A stretch of DNA of 64,000 nt from Chitinophaga sp. Cy-1792. Lineage in GTDB: Bacteria > Bacteroidota > Bacteroidia > Chitinophagales > Chitinophagaceae. Positions 42,924-51,960 of the stretch are shown here, piece after piece. Both the position numbers and the translations under genes were made by a program. The number at the start of each line of letters is the position of its first letter. Position 1 is the stretch's first letter. The stretch spans positions 1,488,001-1,552,000 of the forward strand of contig NZ_VWWO01000002.1 in assembly GCF_011752935.1 (NCBI RefSeq), written 5' to 3'. The notes under the pieces were generated by a model. It did not search any database and had not been told where the DNA came from. It saw only the letters and a list, made by a program, of their open reading frames with translations.

Positions 42924-44357
42924 ATGCTGAAGAATACATGTTTTTTATTGCTGGGATTAGCCCTGTATACCCAGGGTATCAAAGCCCAGGACAACAAACC
43001 TTTTATTGCACCACCTTACCTGCAGATAGGCTACCAGCCTGCTCCGGGATCTATGGAGCTGCTCTGGCACAGCGCCGACAGCAGCGCGGCCTGGGATGTG
43101 GAACTGAAAACAGCCGGTACCACCAGCTGGAAGAAAGCTGCCCGCCCGGAAGCTACCCGCGTGGCGGTGGCCAATATCGGTACACACTTCGTATACAGAA
43201 CACTGGTGGCCGGCCTTCCTGCCGGTAATGATTTCGATTACCGTGTACTGAAAAATAAAAAGGTGGTATTCACCGCTACAGGTAAAGCGCCGAAAGAAAA
43301 AGACCAGTCTTTCCGTTTCGTGGCTTTCGGTGATATCGGTGCCGGCACACCCAGCGCAAAAGCGCTGGCACTGCGCGCCTATGAAGCTAAACCTGACCTG
43401 GTGGTGGTACCGGGAGATATCGTTTATGAGAGAGGGTTAATATCTGAATACAGAACTAATTTCTGGCCGGTATATAATGCAGATGCTGCTAACACCGAAG
43501 GTGCACCACTGATGCGTTCCATTCCGTTCGTAGCGGCAATGGGCAACCACGACGGCGATACCAGGGATCTCAACAGCTACCCGGATGCATTGGCCTACTA
43601 TGCTTTCTGGGATCAGCCGCTGAACGGATTACAGGCTGCTGAAGGCAGTGCCGTAGTACCTTTCATCAAAGCAACGCCGGAGAATAAAAAAGCGTTCGAA
43701 ACCGCTGCTGGCAAAGCCTACCCGGTAATGAGCAATTTCTCCTTTAACTATGGTAACATACACTGGACTTTTATCGATTCAGATACCTATGTAGACTGGA
43801 CAGACAGCGCTTTGCTGAAATGGGTGGCCAACGACCTGCAATCAGCGAAAGACGCTACCTGGAAGATCGTCGTATTTCACCATCCGGGCTTCAGCTCTTC
43901 CAGAGACCATTTCGAACAACAGCAGATGCGGTTGTTATCACCCATCCTGGAAGCGGGTCAGGTAGATGTTGTGCTGAATGGCCACGTACATAACTATCAG
44001 CGCAGTTTCCCGATGCACTTCGCACCGGAGAAAAAAGGAACCTTACTCGTAGGAGGGAAAGATAATAAAACCATCCGTGGCCGCGTAGTGCCTGGCAAAT
44101 GGACACTGGACCATAACTTCGACGGACATACGCAAACAAAACCACAAGGCATTATATACCTGGTAACAGGCGCCGGCGGACAGGAACTCTACAACGAAGA
44201 TCAACAGGAAGATACTGACTCATGGCAGAAATTTACCTATAAGTTTATTTCTTCCATTCACTCTTTCACCGTGGCAGATGTCAATGGCGGTAAACTGACC
44301 TTCCGCCAGATTTCTGAAGAAGGAAAGGAACTGGATACCTTTACCATTACGAAATAA
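42924..44357 (+). CDS. purple-acid-phosphatase-like metallophosphoesterase, secreted
   Basis: I use ATG 42924 (a TTG at 42918 is also open). The 477-residue protein has a signal peptide (about 1-22), a fibronectin-III-like N-terminal domain (about 28-115, PGSMELLWHSADSSAAWDVEL) and a calcineurin-like phosphatase domain with all metal motifs: FVAFGDIGAG (from about 131), VVVPGDIVYERG, AMGNHDGD (about 206), IVVFHHPGFSS, and VLNGHVHNYQRS (about 351). The arrangement is that of purple acid phosphatases, which release phosphate from monoesters. It is the third gene of the receptor operon, so the system probably scavenges phosphate esters. Confidence 0.9.
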   Translation: MLKNTCFLLLGLALYTQGIKAQDNKPFIAPPYLQIGYQPAPGSMELLWHSADSSAAWDVELKTAGTTSWKKAARPEATRVAVANIGTHFVYRTLVAGLPAGNDFDYRVLKNKKVVFTATGKAPKEKDQSFRFVAFGDIGAGTPSAKALALRAYEAKPDLVVVPGDIVYERGLISEYRTNFWPVYNADAANTEGAPLMRSIPFVAAMGNHDGDTRDLNSYPDALAYYAFWDQPLNGLQAAEGSAVVPFIKATPENKKAFETAAGKAYPVMSNFSFNYGNIHWTFIDSDTYVDWTDSALLKWVANDLQSAKDATWKIVVFHHPGFSSSRDHFEQQQMRLLSPILEAGQVDVVLNGHVHNYQRSFPMHFAPEKKGTLLVGGKDNKTIRGRVVPGKWTLDHNFDGHTQTKPQGIIYLVTGAGGQELYNEDQQEDTDSWQKFTYKFISSIHSFTVADVNGGKLTFRQISEEGKELDTFTITK

Positions 44358-44411
44358 TGAATGAGGGTGTCTCGACGGGAATTCCATTATAGCCTACATT
44401 TTTTGCCTTTG

Positions 44412-44467
44412 CAACCGATCTCTGCTCAGTAGAGATCGGTTGTTGGGTTCTCTCTATTAAATAGAGA
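44412..44467. terminator. double palindrome between convergent genes
   Basis: CAACCGATCTCT (44412-44423) pairs with AGAGATCGGTTG (44431-44442), twelve bases, loop of seven. A second hairpin TCTCTAT-TAA-ATAGAGA (44451-44467) follows. The pair lies between the phosphatase gene (+) and the histidine kinase gene (-). T runs are weak, so termination is only likely. The outer arm resembles the palindrome at 58260-58284. Confidence 0.55.
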
Positions 44468-44509
44468 CGGCGGGGGCGCCAGTCAGGTTATGGTTGAGAC
44501 ATCCTTATT

Positions 44510-45763
44510 TTACCAATGAAATGAAAAGGTATGGAGTCCTTCCTTATATTCATAATAGGGAGAGATACCTGAGGCGATACATATCTGCTTTACAATAGAT
44601 AGGCCTAAACCATTATTGTCATTATTGACTGCATCTTTATAAAACCTGGAAAAAAGCTTTTCACTGTCTAAAGCCCCGCCGTTGCCGGTATTGGAGACAT
44701 GCAGTACATTACTTTCCTGCACGATACGGATCATTCCACCTGGCCTGTTATGCCTGCTGGCATTGCTGAAAATATTATTGAGCAGGATCTCCAGCAGATC
44801 ACCATTCATCTTTATAAAAACCGGTGATACTACCAGGCTATACGAAATATCACTATCTTCCCAGAGCTCTTCAAACTGACTAACTTTTCGTTGTACCGTG
44901 TGGTGCAGTGAAAGCTCCTGCTGATCGCTGAACTGGTTGTTTTCAATCTTTGTAAGCAGCAATAGCGACCGGCTTAATCCCGAGAGTCGTGTAACTGCGC
45001 TATAGGCTTCTGCCACCAGTTCTGTTTGTTCTTCGGTGAGGTTGTCCTGCTGAATCAGTACATCCAGCTTGGAGCGTATGATAGCCAATGGTGTCTGGAA
45101 TTCGTGGGAAGCATTTTCCGTAAACTCCTTCAGTAGCCGGTATTCCTTGCTGGCATTGGCTGTTACCAGTTGCAGCTGTTCATTCATAATACTGAACTCC
45201 TCGATATTACTTTTTTTGAACTCTACTGCGCTGGTGTTATTCAGTCTGAAATTTTTTAAGCTGTTGAGCGTACTGTAAAACGGCCGCCACAAACGCGATA
45301 CAACAAACCGGTTTACAATGGCCAGCATCAGTAACAGCACCAGTATCATGGCCATGGTTAGCAGCATGACGGTATAGGTGATGTGCCTGATACCTTCCAC
45401 AGGCTTACTGATGATGATCTTGTAGTGTTGCTGATCAAGGGCGACAAAAAAGGTGAGGGTATGTCCGATATGTTTCCTGCCTTTAACGCTGATGCCATTT
45501 TCTACATTGGTAATTCTGGGCGCTGCAACAGGTTCGTTGGATGGTACGATCGAAACCTGTGTATTGTCGTACGGAGAAGGCGCCGGAAGGGCATGGTGCG
45601 TTTGTACGTAAGCGTTAGTCTGCTCCATGGCATAACCCAGGCTCTCATCCAGTTCATACAGCAACACTTTTTTCGTCAGCGTATAGCTGGCAATACCGGA
45701 GAGAATAAAGAGCAGGGTGAGAACGATAAAGTTATGCCGGTTATAATGTACGATCAGCTTCAT
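44510..45763 (-). CDS. sensor histidine kinase
   Basis: The 417-residue kinase has helix 1 (about 10-30), a periplasmic sensor loop (about 31-128), helix 2 (about 129-150), and the transmitter: His220 in NASHEFQTPLAII, N box LLNNIFSNASRHN, G boxes VSNTGNG and NNGLGLSIVKQI. No ligand motif is recognisable in the short sensor loop. Its start overlaps the response regulator stop by four bases, so the two are produced together and form a pair. Confidence 0.93.
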   Translation of the reverse strand: MKLIVHYNRHNFIVLTLLFILSGIASYTLTKKVLLYELDESLGYAMEQTNAYVQTHHALPAPSPYDNTQVSIVPSNEPVAAPRITNVENGISVKGRKHIGHTLTFFVALDQQHYKIIISKPVEGIRHITYTVMLLTMAMILVLLLMLAIVNRFVVSRLWRPFYSTLNSLKNFRLNNTSAVEFKKSNIEEFSIMNEQLQLVTANASKEYRLLKEFTENASHEFQTPLAIIRSKLDVLIQQDNLTEEQTELVAEAYSAVTRLSGLSRSLLLLTKIENNQFSDQQELSLHHTVQRKVSQFEELWEDSDISYSLVVSPVFIKMNGDLLEILLNNIFSNASRHNRPGGMIRIVQESNVLHVSNTGNGGALDSEKLFSRFYKDAVNNDNNGLGLSIVKQICIASGISPYYEYKEGLHTFSFHW

Positions 45764-46452
45764 GCGGGCAGCGTTTCATCCACGATGAATTTATATCCCA
45801 TGCCATAAACGGCCTTGATATAATCCGGGCAACCTTTTTCCATGAGTTTTTTCCGGAGATTTTTGATATGTGTGTAGATGAAATCGTAACTATATCCCAG
45901 CGAGGCGTAATCTTCCCAAAGATGCGCTGCGATGGCTTCTTTGGTGATGATACGACTTTTGTTGCTGATGAAGTAGAGTAGTAGTTTAAATTCTTTTTTA
46001 GTGAGATGAATATCTGTTGTACCTACTTTTACTGTTTTGTCGAGGAGATCAACTGTTATTTTATCGAATGTGACTGCATTGTTTCCATCGAAGTTTTTCC
46101 TGCGGATGATAGAGTTGATGCGGGCAGTCAGTTCGGCAAGATGAAAGGGCTTGGTCAGGTAATCATCCCCTCCCAGTTGCAGGCCGTTGATTTTATCATC
46201 CAGTGAATTTCTGGCGGAGATAATAATAATGCCGGCCCCGATTTTTCGTTTTTTCATCACTTGTAGTAAATCCAGCCCGCTGCCACCTGGCAGGTTGATG
46301 TCCAGTACAATACAGTCATAGTCGCTACTGGACAGCATGTCTTGTCCTTCGTTGTAGTTATAGGCAACATCACAAAAAAAGTTGCTTTGCTGGAGGTAAC
46401 TATGTATACTTTTGGTCAGCGACTGCTCGTCCTCAATTATTAGTAATCTCAT
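45760..46452 (-). CDS. OmpR-family response regulator
   Basis: The 230-residue regulator has a receiver domain (phosphorylation site Asp51 in CIVLDINLPGG, Lys in LTKPF) and a winged-helix DNA-binding domain (about 128-224, KITVDLLDKTVKVGTTDIHL, LRKKLMEKGCPDYIKAVYGMGYKF). It is encoded first, upstream of its kinase. Targets are unknown; the divergent FtsX/MacB-type permease gene that starts 250 bases away is a candidate, because such pairs often lie next to ABC transporters. Confidence 0.95.
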   Translation of the reverse strand: MRLLIIEDEQSLTKSIHSYLQQSNFFCDVAYNYNEGQDMLSSSDYDCIVLDINLPGGSGLDLLQVMKKRKIGAGIIIISARNSLDDKINGLQLGGDDYLTKPFHLAELTARINSIIRRKNFDGNNAVTFDKITVDLLDKTVKVGTTDIHLTKKEFKLLLYFISNKSRIITKEAIAAHLWEDYASLGYSYDFIYTHIKNLRKKLMEKGCPDYIKAVYGMGYKFIVDETLPA

Positions 46453-46702
46453 GGTGTGTAGGCGTAAAGCTGCATTTGCAGCAAATACAAAATTGGGTAA
46501 ATAAGCAGTAGGAATATGTTAAGTTAGCATGAAATTTTATGGTAGAATTTCTGGAGAAACCAATGCCGGAATGTCCGATAGCGAACATCCTTTTGTACCG
46601 GGAATGGACATATGCGTTTTTATTTAATTTTTAATTAGTTAGATAGAATGGCATTATATGGAGGCATTTTCTTTGGAAATACCTTTTGTAAATACTGGCA
46701 TT

Positions 46703-49087
46703 ATGCTACGCAACTACTTTAAAATAGCATGGCGGAATCTCTGGAAGCACCGGTTGTTTTCAGTGATAAATGTTATCGGCCTGGGCCTGGCTATGGCGAT
46801 GTGTCTGCTGATCATCATTCAGATACAGGCGGGCTTTGAGCGGGATGGGTTTCACCCTTACCCGGACCGCACTTATCGTATACTCACGGACGTTACTGCC
46901 AAAGATGATAAAACCTATTCACTGGCCAGTACGCCGCAGCCATTGGCTGAAAAGCTAATGACAGAGCAGAGTGGGATAGCAGCCGTGGCCCAGGTAATCC
47001 GTGGGTTTGGTGGTTCTTTCAGTAACCGGGTGAAGTCTTTGCCTGCCTGGGGACATTATGTAAGCCCGGATTATTTCAAGGTATTCGGTTTTCCGCTGGA
47101 AAAGGGGCAACCTGCTGTTGCGCCCTATACAGTTGTATTGTCGCATGAAACAGCCGAAAAATTCTTCGGTGATGCCGATCCGGTGGGTAAAACCCTCGAA
47201 ACGAAAGACCAGGGCGTATTTACGGTGAGTGGTGTGTTTGCACCACTAGGCAATAAACAAACCCACCTGGATGCGGATATCGTAGCATCGATGGCTACCT
47301 GGCCCTTGCTTAACCCCACCCAGGCGCAGGACGACTGGTTAAACTATAACGCCTATACGTACGTATTGCTCAACAAAGGAACGCCGGTTTCCCAGCTGGA
47401 CAACATCCTGGCGGAGGTACGGGCTGATAATAGAAAACATGTTGATTTTACTGCCTATAAAGATCACCATTTTGAGTACCAGCGGCTGAAGGATATCTCT
47501 CCTGATTTCCGGGGGCTGATCAATAATCCCGGTGTAGAACCCTGGTTTAAGCTCCTGGTAAATGCGATTATGGTGTTGGTGATCATCTCCCTGGCCATAT
47601 TTAATTATATCAACCTGACGCTTACACGTTCTTTAAGCAGGACCCGGGAAGTTGGTGTACGTAAGGTGGCCGGCGCTACCCGCTGGCAGCTGATCATGCA
47701 GTTTCTGACAGAAAGCACGCTGATTGCCTTTTGTGCATTGCTGATAGGTGTACTTGGACTGTACACCATGAAATCGTTTATTCATGCCCGTTGGATGATC
47801 TGGGAAGTGCAGCATCCTGCAGTATTATGGCTGTCGTTCGCAGGTTTTACACTTTTCACCGGACTGATAGCGGGTACTGCCCCGGCCAGGATCATGTCGG
47901 CGGCTAAGCCGGTGGCCATTCTTAAAGGAACACTCGGGCCTGCGGGTTTCGGGAAGATAGGATTACGTAAAGCCCTTATCGTAACCCAGTTCGTAGTTTC
48001 CCTCGTATTCATGGTATTTACCGCCATTATGTATAGCCAGTTCCGTTATATGGCTACAGATAATGACAATTTCAACCGTAAAGGTATCCTCAATATACCA
48101 TTGGCAGATGGTACCAACTACCGGCTGCTACATAATGAGGTGGCTCATTTGACTGGGGTAAGCAGTATCGGTGCCACTTCGGCGCCATTAAACGAAGGAG
48201 CGGCCCGTACGAAGCTCACGCGCAACAGCCGCACCAAAGCAGGCATGGACCCATTGGATGCCTATACCTATTCGGTAGATGCCGGCTTTATCCGTAATAT
48301 GAAACTCTCTTTTGTAGCAGGTAGCAACCTGCCGGAAAATGATATGGATACCGCTAAAGGACATTTTGTAGTCATCAATGAAAAGGCCGTACAGTCGCTG
48401 GGGTTAACCGATGCTAAAAGCAGTATCGGACAAACGATCCTGCTCGACAGTACCGAAAAAATCGTTGCCGGCGTAGTAAAGAATTTCAACTTCATGCGCT
48501 ACGAAATGCCGGTGGTGCCACTGGTGCTGCAATATGATCCTGCTGCTTTCAAAACATTATCCCTGCTGGTACAGGCTGGAACGCCGAAGGAGGCCATCAC
48601 GGCATCTTTACAAAATATCTGGAAGCGCCTGTACCCATACGAACCTTTCCAGTACAGCTGGTACGAACAACAGCTGTATGACCGCTATATGGAGAATGAA
48701 GACCTGAAACTCTTTGGTATCATCATTATGATCGTTTTTGTGATCGCTTCATTGGGTATGCTGGGCGTAGTAACCCATACCACAGAAAAGCGCGCCAAAG
48801 AGGTGGTGATACGCAAGATAATGGGAGCAGGCATTGTACAGGTGATGCGGCTGTTGTCCTGGAGTTTTGTGAAGCTGATCATCATTGCCACCCTAATAGG
48901 TTTGCCACTGGGCACCGTGCTGGGATCCTTATTCCTGCATATTTTCACCTGGCATGCTACACCGGGCATCGCCATTTATGTGGCTTGTATCAGCAGTCTG
49001 GCCGTTGTATGCTTTTTGACGATTGGGGTACAGGTATACCGCACTGCCTTGCTGAATCCGGCACTGGCATTGCGGCAGGAGTCATAA
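46703..49087 (+). CDS. MacB/FtsX-type ABC transporter permease
   Basis: I start it at ATG 46703 (MLRNYFKIAWRNLWKHR, the typical beginning); the frame opens earlier at 46658 with 15 atypical residues. The 794-residue protein has two FtsX units in series: helix 1, periplasmic MacB-PCD domain (about 45-255), three helices (EVGVRKVAGATRWQLIMQFL between them), helix 5, a second PCD (about 455-640) and a last three helices with EVVIRKIMGAGIVQVMRLLSW. This large double form is common in Bacteroidota without a dedicated ATPase gene. It may export peptides or antimicrobials. A two-component system diverges from it. Confidence 0.92.
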   Translation: MLRNYFKIAWRNLWKHRLFSVINVIGLGLAMAMCLLIIIQIQAGFERDGFHPYPDRTYRILTDVTAKDDKTYSLASTPQPLAEKLMTEQSGIAAVAQVIRGFGGSFSNRVKSLPAWGHYVSPDYFKVFGFPLEKGQPAVAPYTVVLSHETAEKFFGDADPVGKTLETKDQGVFTVSGVFAPLGNKQTHLDADIVASMATWPLLNPTQAQDDWLNYNAYTYVLLNKGTPVSQLDNILAEVRADNRKHVDFTAYKDHHFEYQRLKDISPDFRGLINNPGVEPWFKLLVNAIMVLVIISLAIFNYINLTLTRSLSRTREVGVRKVAGATRWQLIMQFLTESTLIAFCALLIGVLGLYTMKSFIHARWMIWEVQHPAVLWLSFAGFTLFTGLIAGTAPARIMSAAKPVAILKGTLGPAGFGKIGLRKALIVTQFVVSLVFMVFTAIMYSQFRYMATDNDNFNRKGILNIPLADGTNYRLLHNEVAHLTGVSSIGATSAPLNEGAARTKLTRNSRTKAGMDPLDAYTYSVDAGFIRNMKLSFVAGSNLPENDMDTAKGHFVVINEKAVQSLGLTDAKSSIGQTILLDSTEKIVAGVVKNFNFMRYEMPVVPLVLQYDPAAFKTLSLLVQAGTPKEAITASLQNIWKRLYPYEPFQYSWYEQQLYDRYMENEDLKLFGIIIMIVFVIASLGMLGVVTHTTEKRAKEVVIRKIMGAGIVQVMRLLSWSFVKLIIIATLIGLPLGTVLGSLFLHIFTWHATPGIAIYVACISSLAVVCFLTIGVQVYRTALLNPALALRQES

Positions 49088-49119
49088 ATAATTTTTTGTG
49101 TAATATTTCAGTGAGTTGA

Positions 49120-49142
49120 CAAGGCGGCTAATGGCCGCCTTG
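49120..49142 (+). terminator. hairpin after the permease gene
   Basis: CAAGGCGGC and GCCGCCTTG pair over nine bases around a five-base loop, 33 bases after the stop. The T tail is missing, so termination may be partial. Confidence 0.5.
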
Positions 49143-49168
49143 CGTATGTAGAATTATTTGTATATTTG
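49139..49168 (+). promoter_or_regulatory. promoter of the Sel1-repeat gene
   Basis: TATATTTG at 49161-49168 is an exact TAnnTTTG box; the upstream CTTG (49139-49142) is 18 bases away and matches three of four -33 bases. It argues that translation starts at 49218 rather than at a GTA-preceded start near 49158. Confidence 0.55.
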
Positions 49169-49217
49169 TTGTAGACCCTGGAACAACTATATATTTAATC
49201 CCTATATTTTTAAGAAG

Positions 49218-49829
49218 ATGATCAGGTATCTCAGCAAAATTGAGCAAGACAGATATTTTTATCTGGGATATAATCTCGCTTTTAACTCCACCACCAAAAG
49301 AAAAAACTGGAACAACATATTTGCATCATGGATGGAAGCTGCCCGCAGCGGCCATAAAAGGGCCCAGTTTTATGTAGGTACCTGCTACGACCACGGAAAT
49401 GGAGTCAGAAAAGACCTTCAGGAGGCCTTCAATTGGTATTTGAAAGCTGCCCGGCAAGGGCATATGGAATCCCAATTCAATATTGGCTTTTTTTATAAAA
49501 ACGGAGATCTGGGAACGAAGGATTACAAAAAGGCGGTCAAATGGTACACATTGGCAGCTGTCCAGGGAGATACCGAAGCACAGCGGGATTTAGGCTACTG
49601 CTACTTTTATGGCGAAGGAGTAAAGGAAAACCAGCAGACAGCTGTTTACTGGTATAAACGTGCGGGGCAGAAAAATGATGCCAAAGCCTTATATAACCTG
49701 GGACTTTGTTATAAGTGGGGGGATGGTGTCAAACAATCTACCCGCTGGGCAAGGTACTATTTTGAGAAGGCAAAGCACTTCGGGCACGAGCAGGCCGAGG
49801 AGCAGCTGAACGAGTTAAGCAGCTGGTGA
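49218..49829 (+). CDS. Sel1-like repeat protein
   Basis: ATG 49218 gives 203 residues; the -7 box at 49161 excludes a start before it. After an N-terminal helix (MIRYLSKIEQDRYFYLGYNL) four to five SLR/Sel1 units follow: AQFYVGTCYDHGNGVRKDLQ, SQFNIGFFYKNGDLGTKDYK, AQRDLGYCYFYGEGVKENQQ and ALYNLGLCYKWGDGVKQSTR, each with the G-x-G-V pattern and a W-Y/F helix. Such proteins are adaptors in protein-protein contacts. No signal peptide is evident, so it should be cytosolic. Confidence 0.85.
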   Translation: MIRYLSKIEQDRYFYLGYNLAFNSTTKRKNWNNIFASWMEAARSGHKRAQFYVGTCYDHGNGVRKDLQEAFNWYLKAARQGHMESQFNIGFFYKNGDLGTKDYKKAVKWYTLAAVQGDTEAQRDLGYCYFYGEGVKENQQTAVYWYKRAGQKNDAKALYNLGLCYKWGDGVKQSTRWARYYFEKAKHFGHEQAEEQLNELSSW

Positions 49830-49884
49830 CGCCCGTTTCATAAGGCGTGCTAACCCTTACCACCCTACGAACTTTTCAAGATCC

Positions 49885-49915
49885 TTTACTTTTCTTAATC
49901 CATTCCCTATATTTG
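49885..49915 (+). promoter_or_regulatory. promoter of SusCD locus 2
   Basis: TATATTTG (49908-49915) is an exact -7 box; TTTA at 49885-49888 lies exactly 19 bases before it and matches three of four -33 bases. The leader to the sigma start is about 115 bases long. Confidence 0.6.
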
Positions 49916-50036
49916 TCGTGTTATAAGTGCTGTCAGCAACTAATCAGGAGGTACATACCAACAGGAAGTCAACCGCAGTGAGCAATCAGTCATCAGTAAT
50001 ACGCTGCAGCAGCCAACAATTTGCCAGATATAGGAT

Positions 50037-50612
50037 TTGCCTACTATTCTTACATATCAGGATAATGACCTGCTTCAGCGCATCGCCAGCGGTGATGAAC
50101 AGGCTTTTGCGGTATTCTTCCGGGAAACAGCCCCGTTGATCCGTGCGCATATTTTCACCATTTTAAAAGAGGAAGAAGACACGCTTGAAGTATTACAGGA
50201 AACATTTATGCGTGTGTGGCTCCAACGGGAACGGCTACCTGCTATTGAATTCCTGCTGGCCTATATTAAACAGATTGCGGCCCGGAGATGCTTTACCCTG
50301 CTGCAAAAGCGTTTGCTAAGGGAGAAACATCTGCCACCGGCCCCCGAACAGCTGAACAACGAAAACGAAGCAGAAGAAATGCTCGCCTTTAAAGAGTCGC
50401 AGCAAATACTCAACAGTGCCATCAATGAATTACCGGATCAACGCCGGCAGATATACCTGTTAAACAGGTACGAAGGACTTACCAGTTTAGAAATAGCCAC
50501 CAGACTACAGCTATCGCATAGCTATGTCCGGAATGCGCTCAGCACCGCCAACAAACAAATAAGAGAAAAGCTCCGTAATGCAGGTAAATACCTGCCATCG
50601 TTTTTCCTCTGA
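50037..50612 (+). CDS. ECF sigma factor (locus 2)
   Basis: The 191-residue sigma factor has region 2 (LLQRIASGDEQAFAVFFRETA, EEEDTLEVLQETFMRVWLQ) and region 4 (LPDQRRQIYLLNRYEGLTSLEIATRLQLSHSYVRNALS). No ATG is available in frame, so TTG at 50037 is the best start; it leaves the usual dozen residues before region 2. It is followed by FecR, SusC and SusD genes and is presumably their sigma factor. Confidence 0.87.
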   Translation: MPTILTYQDNDLLQRIASGDEQAFAVFFRETAPLIRAHIFTILKEEEDTLEVLQETFMRVWLQRERLPAIEFLLAYIKQIAARRCFTLLQKRLLREKHLPPAPEQLNNENEAEEMLAFKESQQILNSAINELPDQRRQIYLLNRYEGLTSLEIATRLQLSHSYVRNALSTANKQIREKLRNAGKYLPSFFL

Positions 50613-50696
50613 AAATCCGCTGAAATTTTTTTTTAAAGAGATAAGTACAAGCAGTTCACTACCAGGGTTAAGTAGTGGAAGGCTAATTTTTTATTC

Positions 50697-51842
50697 ATGC
50701 AGTATGACCGGATAAATTACCTGCTACAGCAATATATAGCAGGAAATATGAATGAACAGGAACAGGAAGAACTCCGTCTCTGGATGGCAGATGATGCCAA
50801 TGAGGCGGCTTTCGTGGCTGTTTTCAGCAGCATGACAACTGATCCGGCCACTATAAAGCCTTATGATAGTCAGCTGGAGACTGTCTTACAACAGATCCTG
50901 GCCAGCAGCCATCAGATTACTCCTTCCCGCACGATGAGGCCTTACCGTTGGTGGGCGGCCGCTGCGGCAGTGGCACTACTCATTGGTGGCACATGGCTGC
51001 TATGGCCAGCTTCACCCAAACATTTGCCTGTGGCTGAATTAGCGCCAAAAGACATAGCTCCCGGCCATGCCGGCGCCATCCTCACCCTCGACGATGGCTC
51101 CCAGGTAGTGCTGGATAGTATGGGCAACGGCGTCGTAGCTAACCAGGCAGGTACACAGGTGGTCATAAAAAATGGCCAGCTCCAATACGATGCTACCGCC
51201 AATAACGCCACCGTAGTCTATAATACCATGACCACCCCCAACGGCCGCGTATACACGCTGATGCTGCCGGACGGATCAAGAGTATGGCTCAACGCTGCCA
51301 GCAGCCTGCGTTTCCCAACAGCCTTCACCGATGGCCACAGAGAGGTCACGCTCTCTGGTGAGGCTTACTTTGAAGTAAATGCCAACGCACACCAGCCTTT
51401 TACGGTAGTCGCCGATAATATGAAAGTAGCGGTACTTGGTACCAGCTTCAATATACAGGCATATAAAAATGAGCAGGTACAGGCTACCACACTGATCAGC
51501 GGAAAAGTAAAAGTAACCGCCGACAACGAAACACAAACATTACAGCCCGGACAGCAGGCCACACTCAGTGATAAACTCCAGGTCAGTACAACCGCTGACC
51601 TCTACCAGTCTGTTGCCTGGAAAGAAGGTGTATTCAGCTTCGACGGCATGTCACTGCCGGAAGCCATGCGCCAGATAGAAAGATGGTATAACATTACCGT
51701 GATATATGAAAATGGAATTCCTGATATCCATTTCGGCGGAAAGGTAACTCGCAATGCCTCCCTCCATGATTTGTTACATATCCTCAGCAGAGCAGAACTC
51801 AAATTCAGACTAACAGACAACAGGCTAATTATTATGAAATAA
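50697..51842 (+). CDS. FecR-family anti-sigma factor (locus 2)
   Basis: The 381-residue protein has a sigma-binding N-terminal part (about 1-75, QYIAGNMNEQEQEELRLWMA), a membrane helix (about 82-99, WWAAAAAVALLIGGTWLLW), the FecR domain (about 115-270, YNTMTTPNGRVYTLMLPDG, GEAYFEVNANAHQPF, VLGTSFNIQAY) and the DUF4974-type C-terminal domain (about 310-381, AMRQIERWYNITVIYENG). Same layout as the protein of locus 1. Confidence 0.95.
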   Translation: MQYDRINYLLQQYIAGNMNEQEQEELRLWMADDANEAAFVAVFSSMTTDPATIKPYDSQLETVLQQILASSHQITPSRTMRPYRWWAAAAAVALLIGGTWLLWPASPKHLPVAELAPKDIAPGHAGAILTLDDGSQVVLDSMGNGVVANQAGTQVVIKNGQLQYDATANNATVVYNTMTTPNGRVYTLMLPDGSRVWLNAASSLRFPTAFTDGHREVTLSGEAYFEVNANAHQPFTVVADNMKVAVLGTSFNIQAYKNEQVQATTLISGKVKVTADNETQTLQPGQQATLSDKLQVSTTADLYQSVAWKEGVFSFDGMSLPEAMRQIERWYNITVIYENGIPDIHFGGKVTRNASLHDLLHILSRAELKFRLTDNRLIIMK

Positions 51843-51875
51843 ATACACATAAAATTTTTTGCCTGAAAAAACAAA

Positions 51876-51903
51876 GCCGTTCCAGGGTGAGAGCTGAAAC
51901 GGC
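51876..51903 (+). repeat. hairpin in the FecR-SusC junction of locus 2
   Basis: GCCGTT-C-CAG (51876-51885) pairs with CTG-A-AACGGC (51894-51903), nine pairs with one C/A mismatch. It shares the GCCGT core and the CCAG segment with the hairpin at 19195-19218 in the equivalent place of locus 1. Confidence 0.55.
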
Positions 51904-51960
51904 GGAGTCCAGGTATAAAAACCAGATACAGCTTTTATTAACCAAAACCTTAACAAATCT

